Positions 39,727 to 47,762 of a stretch of DNA of 64,000 bases are shown here, piece by piece (position 1 is the stretch's first letter; each line of letters begins with the position of its first letter). This stretch comes from Aquimonas sp041395245. Lineage in GTDB: Bacteria > Pseudomonadota > Gammaproteobacteria > Xanthomonadales > Xanthomonadaceae. A program made the position numbers and the translations under genes. The stretch is taken from the NCBI GenBank assembly GCA_041395245.1, contig JAWLAY010000007.1, positions 208,462 through 272,461 on the forward strand, given 5' to 3'. The notes under the pieces were generated by a model, which was not told the DNA's origin, ran no database searches, and saw nothing but the letters and a program-made list of their open reading frames with translations.

Positions 39727-40535
39727 GTGGAAGCCTCCGTGCGGCTTGCGTCGGAATGGGTCGGCGCGCCGTGCTGCTTCTCGCGCCGGATGACTTCGCC
39801 TGCCAGACCAAGATAGGCGATGCTGCCACGCGAGCTGCGGTCGTATTCGACGATGCTCTGGCCATGGCTGGGCGCTTCGGCGACGCGCACGTTGCGCGGA
39901 ATCATGGTGCGGAACACCTTGTCGCCAAAGTGTTCGATCAGTTGCGCGGACACATCGTTGCCCAGATTGTTGCGCACGTCATACATGGTCCGCAGGATGC
40001 CATCGATCTCGAGGCGGGGATTCAAGCGCTGCTTGACCGCTTTGACCGTATTCATCAATGCGGACAGTCCTTCCAGCGCGAAGTATTCGCACTGCATTGG
40101 CACCAACACGCCATCGGCAGCGGTGAGTGCATTCAAGGTCAACAGATTCAACGAGGGTGGGCAGTCGATCAGAATGTAGTGGTAGTGCTCGCGGACGCGC
40201 TGCAGTGCTTCACGCAGTCGGTGTTCGCGGGCCAGCGCATCCATCAGCTTGATCTCGGCGGCGGTCAGGTCGGCGCTGCCGGGCAGCACGTCAAAGCCGC
40301 CGTTGGCCTTGCGAAGCGCCTGTTCGACGGTGGATTCCTCCAGCAACACATCGCAGCCATTCGGCCCCTCGGCATGCTTGTCGATGCCGACCGCCATGGT
40401 CGCGTTGCCCTGCGGGTCCATGTCGACGAGCAGGACACGGCGACGCGCCTCGGCCAGACAAGCGGCCAGATTCACCGCGGTGGTGGTCTTGCCCACGCCA
40501 CCCTTCTGATTTGCGATTGCGATGATGCGACCCAT
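39723..40535 (-). CDS. parA: Chromosome-partitioning ATPase ParA (Soj)
   Basis: A 270-residue ParA. Walker A is NQKGGVGKTTTAVNLAACLA at residue 9 onward, then VLLVDMDPQGNATMAVGID and Walker B YHYILIDCPPSLNLLTLNAL, then LNPRLEIDGILRTMYD. It segregates the origin region with ParB. It sits between rsmG and parB in the usual order, all on the minus strand. Confidence 0.96.
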   Translation of the reverse strand: MGRIIAIANQKGGVGKTTTAVNLAACLAEARRRVLLVDMDPQGNATMAVGIDKHAEGPNGCDVLLEESTVEQALRKANGGFDVLPGSADLTAAEIKLMDALAREHRLREALQRVREHYHYILIDCPPSLNLLTLNALTAADGVLVPMQCEYFALEGLSALMNTVKAVKQRLNPRLEIDGILRTMYDVRNNLGNDVSAQLIEHFGDKVFRTMIPRNVRVAEAPSHGQSIVEYDRSSRGSIAYLGLAGEVIRREKQHGAPTHSDASRTEAST

Positions 40536-40578
40536 GTTGCGCTCCAGTCTGCGCTGCGCTGATTACCGACCCGCGTCC

Positions 40579-41211
40579 TCAGCAACGCCTTTCCAACACC
40601 ACGATATGACGCTCCGCGTCCAGGAACGGTACGCGCAATGCCTCGACTTCTCTGACTTGCCATGCGCTGGGCAGCGCATCGATCTCATGACCGGGAAACT
40701 GTCCCTTCATGGCGAGGATCTGACCGCCGTCGCGCACAAGATGGCCGCCCCATTCGACGATCTGCGCAAGACTACCCAAGGCGCGCGCCGTTAGACAGTC
40801 ATAGCGGGCACTGGCGTCGACATTTTCTGCCCGACAGGCAAACACCGTGCAATGACTCAACTTGAATTGCCGCACCGCTTCGCGCAGAAACCGCGCCTTC
40901 TTGCCGACCGGCTCGACCATGTCGATGCGCCGTTGCGGCTCTGCAATGGCCAGCGGAATGGCTGGCAGACCCGCACCGGCACCGATGTCAATCTGCGATT
41001 TTCCCTGCGTCCAGCGCCACAGACTGAGCGAGTCCAGCAAGTGCAACGCGACCATGTCGTCGGGGTGGCGAATGGCGGTCAGGTTGTAGGTGGCGTTCCA
41101 GCGTTGCAACAGATCGACAAAATCCTGCAGCGCGGGTGCGAGTTCCGGCGGCAAGGACAGGGCTTGCAGGCCTTGGTCCAGCTGAAGCTTGGCTTGGGCA
41201 GAAAGACTCAC
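40579..41211 (-). CDS. rsmG: 16S rRNA (guanine527-N7)-methyltransferase
   Basis: A 210-residue RsmG/GidB. Marks are LLQRWNATYNLTAIRHPDDM, HLLDSLSLWRW, IDIGAGAGLPAIPLAIAEP (SAM-binding) and LREAVRQFKLSHCTVFACRA. It methylates G527 of 16S rRNA; loss gives low-level streptomycin resistance. The start is a GTG at 41211. soj follows after 43 bases. mnmG, often upstream in other bacteria, is absent. Confidence 0.95.
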   Translation of the reverse strand: MSLSAQAKLQLDQGLQALSLPPELAPALQDFVDLLQRWNATYNLTAIRHPDDMVALHLLDSLSLWRWTQGKSQIDIGAGAGLPAIPLAIAEPQRRIDMVEPVGKKARFLREAVRQFKLSHCTVFACRAENVDASARYDCLTARALGSLAQIVEWGGHLVRDGGQILAMKGQFPGHEIDALPSAWQVREVEALRVPFLDAERHIVVLERRC

Positions 41212-41299
41212 GACGGGTCCGGTCGAGCCAGGACGTCACGCGACCCGGCGGGGGCGGAAGTATCGTGCGCGGCCGCGGCTTGCGCAAATGGTGACGCGA

Positions 41300-41803
41300 T
41301 CAGGCGGCGCTGCGTCCGCTCGTGGGCTGCCAATGGCAACGCACCACATGGAGTCCTTGCTGGATGACCTGCTGATTGAGAGCGTGGCGGAGTTGCTGGG
41401 AGAAACTTTCGGGTGCGCTGTTCGCGGCGAGGTGATCCGACAGACAGTTCAACTGACTGACCGTGGCGCTGGCCACCACGGCCTCCGGATCGGTCAATGC
41501 CGCGCCGGTCTGCTCGGGATCGAGAATCTGGAAATGCACGGCCGCATGACCGCCAAGTGCGGCGGCATCAATAGCGATGCTGTGGCCGATCAGGCTGACG
41601 GGCGGGCCAACCCACTCCCAGCCGGGAACGACGAAATGCCAGCCAGCCGGTAGCGCACGGGCGAACCGACTGCCTCGGAGGACGGCACGTACGCTGCCTT
41701 CGGGAACGCGCCGAATGGACAGTGCGAGCGCGACGGATAGGCTGATTAGCAGCAGAAGTGAGCCAAGGAATGCCATAAAATCAGTGCTTTGGGATGCAAA
41801 CAT
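41300..41803 (-). CDS. Small SPFH/band-7-like membrane protein
   Basis: A 167-residue protein with one N-terminal membrane segment (FMAFLGSLLLLISLSVALAL), then RRVPEGSVRAVLRGSRFARA and LPAGWHFVVPGWEWVG, resembling the opening of SPFH/band-7 (stomatin-like) domains, where VPEG...R.GR...L.PG.H...P is common. It is shorter than usual (stomatins 250 or more), and the coiled coil is missing. Shine-Dalgarno support is poor; Met codons at 41803 and 41776 are both possible. A perfect 8-bp hairpin (41806-41813/41819-41826) precedes it. The assignment is a resemblance only. Confidence 0.5.
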   Translation of the reverse strand: MFASQSTDFMAFLGSLLLLISLSVALALSIRRVPEGSVRAVLRGSRFARALPAGWHFVVPGWEWVGPPVSLIGHSIAIDAAALGGHAAVHFQILDPEQTGAALTDPEAVVASATVSQLNCLSDHLAANSAPESFSQQLRHALNQQVIQQGLHVVRCHWQPTSGRSAA

Positions 41804-41920
41804 CGGGTGATTTATCAGAAATCACCGGCAGAGTGCTGTTTATGCCCCGGAAGTGGGCGCACTTTAATCAGCGCAATCCCAATGCAGAGTGAACTGATAC
41901 GCAAAATGACAAGGGCGAAG

Positions 41921-42301
41921 TTAGGGCGTCGTCTGGCGTAGGGCTTCCATCGCCTTCAACTCGGCGGCGACCGACAGTTCGCACTGCGCGACGATATGAC
42001 GGTACTGCTGCAGGACGGACTGCCCTAGCGGTGTCAGTTGTGCGCCGCCGCCGCGTTTTCCGCCGATTACCGTGGTGACCATGGCGCCGCCGAACTCCTG
42101 CTGCAGGGCTTCGACCAGCAGCCAGGCACGCCGATAGCTCATGTCCATGCGTCGTCCTGCGGCGGCAATCGAACCGGTTTCAGCGATGCCCTGCAACAGA
42201 TCCGCGCGGCCGGGGCCCATGTAGGCGCCGTTGCCGAGCATGACGCGCATCTTCAGCCAGGGATGGTCGGGGGGCGGTGTTGCCAAGTGTGACTTCTTCA
42301 T
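41921..42301 (-). CDS. ModE-type winged-helix regulator (N-terminal domain only)
   Basis: A 126-residue protein. The helix-turn-helix ADLLQGIAETGSIAAAGRRM, the MSYRRAWLLVEALQQEFGG recognition part and the wing IGGKRGGGAQLTPLGQSVLQ match the LysR-like winged helix of ModE molybdate regulators. The C-terminal Mop (molybdate-binding) domains are missing, so it may not sense molybdate directly. Its ATG overlaps the kinase stop (ATGA), tying it to the sigma-kinase operon, not to a modABC operon. Confidence 0.82.
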   Translation of the reverse strand: MKKSHLATPPPDHPWLKMRVMLGNGAYMGPGRADLLQGIAETGSIAAAGRRMDMSYRRAWLLVEALQQEFGGAMVTTVIGGKRGGGAQLTPLGQSVLQQYRHIVAQCELSVAAELKAMEALRQTTP

Positions 42302-45216
42302 TGTGCCAATCTTCCTGGCCAGCGCTGCTGCAGCAAACGCAGGCGTCGTGGGTGGTAGTCCAACTGTTCGAGTTCCTGACTGGCCGTTTGCAGGAACGGA
42401 TCGGGCGATGCACGGGTGACCCGCACGCACTCGGCCTGCAACAGTGCCAAGGACGCCCTGTCTGCGCGCATCGCTCCGCCACCGCGTGCGAGTTGCTCGC
42501 CGATGCTCGCGGCCTCCGCGTCGACATCGCTGCAGTCGCCCTGCAGCACACGCATTCTCAGTTGGCTCAAGCCAATGCGGCCGCGCCTTGGGTCCGCGAC
42601 ATTCAGTGCCTGCTCGCTGATCCGGCGCGCCGTGTCGGCGTTGTCTCGCGCCGCTTCGAGCTCGCCCAGGTCGAACAGGACATCGGCGTAGGCGGCACGC
42701 CACAGCGCCATGTCCGGATGGTCGGGGCCGACTTTGGCTTCAATCACCTGCAGGGCGGTTTCGAACTCCCGGCGTGCGGCGGGCAAATCGCCTTTCTCGC
42801 TCAGCAGCATGGCCAGACTGGCGCGACTCACGCCGCTCTGGAAATGCGATTCGCCAGACAGCGCGAGCGTCATGCTCAGGGCTTCGCGCTGGTGCGTTTC
42901 GGCAATGTCCAGCTCACCCAATGCGCGTTCAATCACCGCGAGATTGCCGAGGATGGCGGCCACGGTCGGGTGCTGGTCGCCGAACGCTGCGCGCGCGACC
43001 TGCAGCGCTTCGCGCATGCCGTTCATGGCGCCGCGCAAGTCGCCGAGCAGTTGCGCCACCACGGCCAGACTGTTGAGGCTGCGTGCGACGTCGGGATGGG
43101 TCGGGCCGAGCAGTTCGCGTTGCAGCGCGAGGGCGGACTCGAACAGCGATTTGGCCTTCGCCGCCTGGCCGAGACGTTGCATGGCGCCAGCCAGTTCAAA
43201 TCGTGAGCGCGCCACGTCCGGATGGTGCTCGCCGAGCAACGTCAGCCGGATCGCGAGTGCGCGCTCGAACAGCGCAGCGGCCTCCGCTGCATCGCCGCGT
43301 TGCAGACGCACCACACCCAGATCATTGAGGATGCGCGCGACCTCGGTGTGTTCGGGCGGCAGCTCTTTCTCCGCATCGGCAAGCGCATTGCGAAGCTGTT
43401 GCTCGGCACCGTCGACGTCACCGCCCATGAATCGCACTGTACCGAGTGCGATGTCGTTGCGCAGGCGCAGCATGCGATCGGTGATGGGTGTCTCCTGTTC
43501 TGCTTCCTTCAAGAGCGACAGCGCTGCGGGTTTGTCGCCGCGCTCGGCCAGCATTTCGGCCAGTTGCGAACGCGCTTGACTGCGGGTTTCGACGGACTCG
43601 GATCGCAAGGCGGCGCGGAACGCCTGTTCGGCTTCATCCAGTTGCCCCAGTTCGCGGAGAATCCGCCCGCGTTCCAGTTGCGCGGCGGTGCGGGTGTCCT
43701 CGGTCTGCGCTGCGTCGAGTGCCTTCAGGGTCAGCTCTTTGGCGTGCTCCAGCGCGCCAAGCTGACGCCAGGCCGCAGACAACGCCAGCAATAGATCGCT
43801 GCTCAAGGCCGGGGCGGTGGTCAGTGATTCGAGCAGCCGCGTCTCGCCACGTTGAAGTAGCTCCTTCGCGCTGATCTCGCGGCCCCGGCTTTCGTCGGGT
43901 GAGATGCCAGAAAACAGGTCGAGCATCAGGCCGCGAATCGCGTCGGCGCGAATGGCCTGCTGCTCTGCCTCAAGTGCCGCCTGACGCGCGCGCTCGGTCT
44001 GGCGGAAGGTCGCGATGCCACCGAGAGCGATGCTGAGCAGCAACAGCGCGGTGATCGCCAGCGCGACGCGATGGCGGCGAATGTAGCGGTTGACGCGATA
44101 GGCCCAACTGGCACGGCGTGCGCGAAGTGGACGATGCGACAGGTGTCGATTCAAATCCTCGACCAGCGCCGCGACGCTGGCATAGCGTGCTGTCGGCTCG
44201 GGTGCCAGAGCGGTTTCGAGCACCACATCCAGATCGCCGTTCAGCGTATCGCTCAAGTTGCGCAAGGTGCTTTGCCGCTGTGTCGCCAGCCGTGTTTTTT
44301 CGGGATGGGTATTGAGTCGTCTTGAGGGGGGTCGAAGGCTGCCGTCCTGCAGGCGTTCCGGGCGCAGACCGCACAGGAGTTCATGTAGAACCACGCCCAG
44401 CGCATGCACGTCGGTGGCGGTGGTGATGGCTCGCCCGTCGAACTGTTCCGGCGCGGCGTAGGCGGGCGTCAGGCGGCGCAGCGCGGTGCGGGTGTCGTCG
44501 CCCCGTTCGGAATCGTCAAGCAGCTTGGCAATGCCGAAGTCGAGCAGTTTGGGCTCGCCATCACGGGAAACCAGAATGTTCGCGGGCTTCAGATCACGAT
44601 GCACGATCAGCGCGCGATGCGCCGCTTCGACGGCCGCGCAGACCTTCAGGAACAAGGTGATTCGCGCGCGAACGTCGAGTTGGCGTTCGTTGCACCAGGC
44701 AAGTAATGGCGCGCCGTCGATGTATTCCATCGCGAACCACGGAACGCCGTCCTCGCTGATGCCTGCATCCAGCAGGCGTGCGATGTTCGGATGCGCAAGT
44801 CGGGCGAGGATGCGCTGCTCGCGCTGGAAGCGTGCTTTCTCCACCGGATCGCGAACGCCGACCCGCAGCAGTTTGAGCGCCACACGCTGGGTGTAGCCGT
44901 CGTGCTGGCGTTCAGCCAGGTACACGCTGCCGCTGCCGCCTTCGCCGATCAATTGTCGGAGTTGGTAGGGCCCGATTGGTTCGCTGCCGGTCAGGTCCGT
45001 GATCGAAACAGCGAGTACGGCCGCGACCTGTTCCGGGCTGCGGTCGAGCAAGCCGGGTGCGTGATCCGCCGCGAACCAGTCGCTCAGCGTCTGGCGCAGC
45101 ACCGGATCGGTCACGGCTTCGATGGCGAGCGCGCGATCCTCGTCGCTGAGCTCAAGCAGTTGATCGATCAGTGGACTGAGTTCGGCCCAGCGTTCCGGCC
45201 AAATGGACGAGTTCAT
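42298..45216 (-). CDS. Membrane-anchored Ser/Thr protein kinase with TPR repeats
   Basis: A 972-residue Hanks-type kinase. The glycine loop GEGGSGSVYLAE is at about residue 90, the ATP lysine is in ALKLLR, the catalytic loop is HRDLKPANI, then LLDFGIAKL and AYAAPEQFDGR. A membrane segment (RHRVALAITALLLLSIALGG) near residue 390 follows, and the C-terminal half is tetratricopeptide repeats (several ERALAIRLTLLGEHHPDVA-type units), likely periplasmic and sensory. It starts inside the sigma-factor stop and overlaps the ModE gene, giving a three-gene operon. The substrate is unknown; the sigma factor is an obvious candidate. Confidence 0.92.
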   Translation of the reverse strand: MNSSIWPERWAELSPLIDQLLELSDEDRALAIEAVTDPVLRQTLSDWFAADHAPGLLDRSPEQVAAVLAVSITDLTGSEPIGPYQLRQLIGEGGSGSVYLAERQHDGYTQRVALKLLRVGVRDPVEKARFQREQRILARLAHPNIARLLDAGISEDGVPWFAMEYIDGAPLLAWCNERQLDVRARITLFLKVCAAVEAAHRALIVHRDLKPANILVSRDGEPKLLDFGIAKLLDDSERGDDTRTALRRLTPAYAAPEQFDGRAITTATDVHALGVVLHELLCGLRPERLQDGSLRPPSRRLNTHPEKTRLATQRQSTLRNLSDTLNGDLDVVLETALAPEPTARYASVAALVEDLNRHLSHRPLRARRASWAYRVNRYIRRHRVALAITALLLLSIALGGIATFRQTERARQAALEAEQQAIRADAIRGLMLDLFSGISPDESRGREISAKELLQRGETRLLESLTTAPALSSDLLLALSAAWRQLGALEHAKELTLKALDAAQTEDTRTAAQLERGRILRELGQLDEAEQAFRAALRSESVETRSQARSQLAEMLAERGDKPAALSLLKEAEQETPITDRMLRLRNDIALGTVRFMGGDVDGAEQQLRNALADAEKELPPEHTEVARILNDLGVVRLQRGDAAEAAALFERALAIRLTLLGEHHPDVARSRFELAGAMQRLGQAAKAKSLFESALALQRELLGPTHPDVARSLNSLAVVAQLLGDLRGAMNGMREALQVARAAFGDQHPTVAAILGNLAVIERALGELDIAETHQREALSMTLALSGESHFQSGVSRASLAMLLSEKGDLPAARREFETALQVIEAKVGPDHPDMALWRAAYADVLFDLGELEAARDNADTARRISEQALNVADPRRGRIGLSQLRMRVLQGDCSDVDAEAASIGEQLARGGGAMRADRASLALLQAECVRVTRASPDPFLQTASQELEQLDYHPRRLRLLQQRWPGRLAQ

Positions 45217-45758
45217 CGGCCGACACCCGTCGACAACGCGTGGTGCAATAGCAGACGCGCCTTCTGCCAGTCGCGAATGACGCTGCGCGGGTGAATGGCA
45301 AGGGCTTCCGCCGCATCTTCCACCGACAAGCCCGCGAAGAATCGCAGTTCAACGACCCGCGCGAGGCGCGGCTCGCTCTTTTCCAACTGGTTCAATGCGG
45401 CATCCAGCGCCACCAGTTCGCCCGCCATCGAGTCGATGGCGATGCCCTCGACACCTTCGCCGATGCGGTCCAGGGCGACCAGATCGCCGCGGCGTTTGTG
45501 GGCGTTGCGACGTCTCGCGTGGTCGACGACGATGTGTCGCATCGCGGTGGCGGCGTAACCCAGAAAATGGGCGCGGTCGCGCCAGATCGGATGCTCTGGA
45601 TCCATCCGCTGCAGATTCAGATAGGCCTCGTGCACCAGTGCTGTGGTGTTGAGGGTTTCGCCGCTCTGCCCCTGAAGATAACGGTGCGCGAGCTGCCGCA
45701 GGCGCTCATAGACTTGCGGCTGCAATTCGTTCCTCGGCGGATCAACGCTGTCGGACAT
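45213..45758 (-). CDS. ECF-type RNA polymerase sigma factor
   Basis: A 181-residue sigma factor of the TIGR02999-like ECF group. Region 2 has ALVHEAYLNLQRMDPEHPIW with FLGYAATAMRHIVVDHARRR, and region 4 has RVVELRFFAGLSVEDAAEAL with the HTH IHPRSVIRDWQKARLLLHHA. This group is typically encoded beside Ser/Thr kinases rather than anti-sigma factors, and kinase control is therefore likely. The target promoters are unknown. First gene of the operon with the kinase. Confidence 0.9.
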   Translation of the reverse strand: MSDSVDPPRNELQPQVYERLRQLAHRYLQGQSGETLNTTALVHEAYLNLQRMDPEHPIWRDRAHFLGYAATAMRHIVVDHARRRNAHKRRGDLVALDRIGEGVEGIAIDSMAGELVALDAALNQLEKSEPRLARVVELRFFAGLSVEDAAEALAIHPRSVIRDWQKARLLLHHALSTGVGR

Positions 45759-45889
45759 GCCTCGCTCCCATCGTTGCCTCGCCGCAGCGCGCGAGGGTAG
45801 TGCGGCGCAGTCTAGGAGTGCGTCGTGGTTTGGGCAACGAATCCGGACGGTCGAATTGGCGAAAGCAACGATGGCGGTGCGGGGATGCT

Positions 45890-46525
45890 TCAGCGCGGTA
45901 GATACGCACGCAGAAACAAGTCCAGCACCGAGTCGATGTGCTCCTGCGGATCACAGGTGTCACTGCAAAGCGGGCAGCCCAGCAACTGGAGCATGTGCCC
46001 TTCGCCCTTGAGCAGGCAGAAAAAATGACTGGCCGCGCGTGCGGGGTCCGCGATGTCCAGCTCGCCGCTGCGTTGTGCCGCTTGCAGAAAGGTCTGAAAA
46101 GCGCTGATCACACGCCGCGGGCCACTGTCGTAGAACAGCTCGACCAGCTTGGGGTTCTGCGCACCCTGCGCGATCAGCATGCGATGCAGGCCGAGCGATT
46201 CAACACTCATCACCAGCTGATGAAAGCCCTGCGCAATGGCGCGCAGGCGTGCCCTTACGTCGCCGCGCACCGAGACATCGAAGACCGATTCCGGCAGGCT
46301 TTCCTCGCACTTGGAGCGGACCGCGGCCTGGAACAAGGTGTCCTTGTCGGTGAAGTGACTGTAGACGGTGAGCTTGGAAACCCCCGCGTCCGCGGCAATG
46401 GCTTCCATGCTGACGCCGTCGTATCCGCGTTGCGCGAACAGGCGTTTGGCGGATTCCAGCACGGCGGCGCGTTTATCGAGGTCCTTCGGGCGACCGGGGC
46501 CTTGGCGTGAAGAGGGCTTGGGCAT
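45890..46525 (-). CDS. TetR/AcrR-family repressor
   Basis: A 211-residue TetR-type regulator. The N-terminal HTH has KRLFAQRGYDGVSMEAIAAD, AGVSKLTVYSHF and DKDTLFQAAV; the helical C-terminal domain is ligand-binding. A C-terminal segment has three cysteines (CPLCSDTC), unusual and possibly redox- or metal-sensitive. It is divergent from the RND adaptor, which it probably represses through the inverted repeat at 46554-46578. Confidence 0.9.
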   Translation of the reverse strand: MPKPSSRQGPGRPKDLDKRAAVLESAKRLFAQRGYDGVSMEAIAADAGVSKLTVYSHFTDKDTLFQAAVRSKCEESLPESVFDVSVRGDVRARLRAIAQGFHQLVMSVESLGLHRMLIAQGAQNPKLVELFYDSGPRRVISAFQTFLQAAQRSGELDIADPARAASHFFCLLKGEGHMLQLLGCPLCSDTCDPQEHIDSVLDLFLRAYLPR

Positions 46526-46553
46526 GTCGGCAAGTTTAAACGGGTGGCTAAAT

Positions 46554-46578
46554 AAAATACTAGACCGACCGGTATTTT
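46554..46578. promoter_or_regulatory. Probable TetR operator in the tetR/RND intergenic region
   Basis: The inverted repeat aaaatac...gtatttt surrounds tagaccgaccg, giving an actagaccgaccggt core. Sequences like this are common operators for AcrR-type repressors of RND pumps. It lies between the divergent genes, where one site can control both. Confidence 0.6.
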
Positions 46579-46646
46579 AATTCTAAGCTGCGCGCCGTTG
46601 CCTTCCTTACTGCAGGCTGCGGCCTGCCGACGACATTGGAGTCGCC

Positions 46647-47759
46647 ATGAATCCCGCCACCCGAATCGGTCTGTTGTGCCTGACCTCCGCTGTATTCCTG
46701 GCTGCGTGTAGCAGTCCGCCCGAGCCGCAGGAGGTTGTGCGTCCGGTGCTGGCGGTACAGCCGCAGATCGCCGCCAGCCGGTTTGACTCGTTCGCGGGTG
46801 AGATCCACGCGCGCTTCGAGCCGACGCTGGCGTTCCGGGTGGGCGGCAAAGTGGTGACGCGCCTGGTCGATAGCGGTGATCGGGTCAGCGCCGGACAGGT
46901 TCTCGCAACGCTCGATCCCAGTGATCTTCGCCTGCAGGCGGAAGCCAGCAAAGCGCAGTTCGCCGCGGCGGAGGCGGACTTGGCGCTGGCGCGTGCCGAG
47001 CAGGCGCGCTACGCGAACTTGCTGCAACGGCAATTGATCAGTGCCTCGCAGTACGATCAGGTGAACACGCGTCTGCAGGCGGCGGAAGCGCAGTTGGAAG
47101 CCGCCCGTGCGCAGCGCAGCGTGAGCGCCAATCAGGCGGCCTACAGCGAGCTGCGCGCACCCGCCGATGGCGTGATTGCCAAGCGCATGATCGAGGCGGG
47201 CCAGGTCGTGGCGGCAGGGCAGGCAGCCTTCGTCCTGGCGCAGGACGGCGAGCGCGAAGTCGCCATCAGTATTCCGGAACGGGATGCGGCCCGGCATGCC
47301 GTCGGGCAGCTTGTGCGGGTCGTGCTGTGGTCGCAACCGCAGCAACCGCTGAATGGAAAGATCCGCGAAATGGCGCCTTCGGCGGACGCCGCCTCGCGCA
47401 CATTCGCCGCGCGGATTCAAATCGACGCCGCGACTCAGCCGATCGAGCTGGGCGGCAGCGCGCGGGTGTTCATCGGTACCGGCGAAGGCACCCAGCTTGC
47501 CCTGCCACTGTCGGCTATCAATGCCGATGCCGGCGAGGCCTACGTCTGGGTGATTCAGCCCGAGACTGCCGCATTGCAGAAGCGCCCGGTGACCGTGGGG
47601 CCCTATGGCGAAACCGAGGTGCCGGTGCTGAGCGGGGTGGGCACGACGGATTGGGTGGTGGCCGGTGGTGTGCACCTGCTGCGGGACGGACAGCGGGTTC
47701 GCGCGGTGGACCGGGACAACCGCGCAGTCGACCTGCGTGCCGCTGCGCAGGGTGGTTGA
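46647..47759 (+). CDS. RND efflux periplasmic adaptor, lipoprotein
   Basis: A 370-residue membrane-fusion protein. The N-terminus MNPATRIGLLCLTSAVFLAA ends in a lipobox AACSS. Lipoyl and hairpin segments follow: FRVGGKVVTRLVDSGDRVSA, a coiled coil (about residues 95-155), ELRAPADGVIAKRMIEAGQV and a C-terminal beta-barrel. It links the inner-membrane pump to an outer-membrane channel. A ggagt site precedes the ATG. The permease begins 4 bases after its stop. Confidence 0.93.
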   Translation: MNPATRIGLLCLTSAVFLAACSSPPEPQEVVRPVLAVQPQIAASRFDSFAGEIHARFEPTLAFRVGGKVVTRLVDSGDRVSAGQVLATLDPSDLRLQAEASKAQFAAAEADLALARAEQARYANLLQRQLISASQYDQVNTRLQAAEAQLEAARAQRSVSANQAAYSELRAPADGVIAKRMIEAGQVVAAGQAAFVLAQDGEREVAISIPERDAARHAVGQLVRVVLWSQPQQPLNGKIREMAPSADAASRTFAARIQIDAATQPIELGGSARVFIGTGEGTQLALPLSAINADAGEAYVWVIQPETAALQKRPVTVGPYGETEVPVLSGVGTTDWVVAGGVHLLRDGQRVRAVDRDNRAVDLRAAAQGG

Positions 47760-47762
47760 GTC

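Noticed and set aside
38857..40535. A possible parS site or replication origin near soj/parB
   Set aside because: No sequence close to tgtttcacgtgaaaca and no DnaA-box cluster was found in the window.
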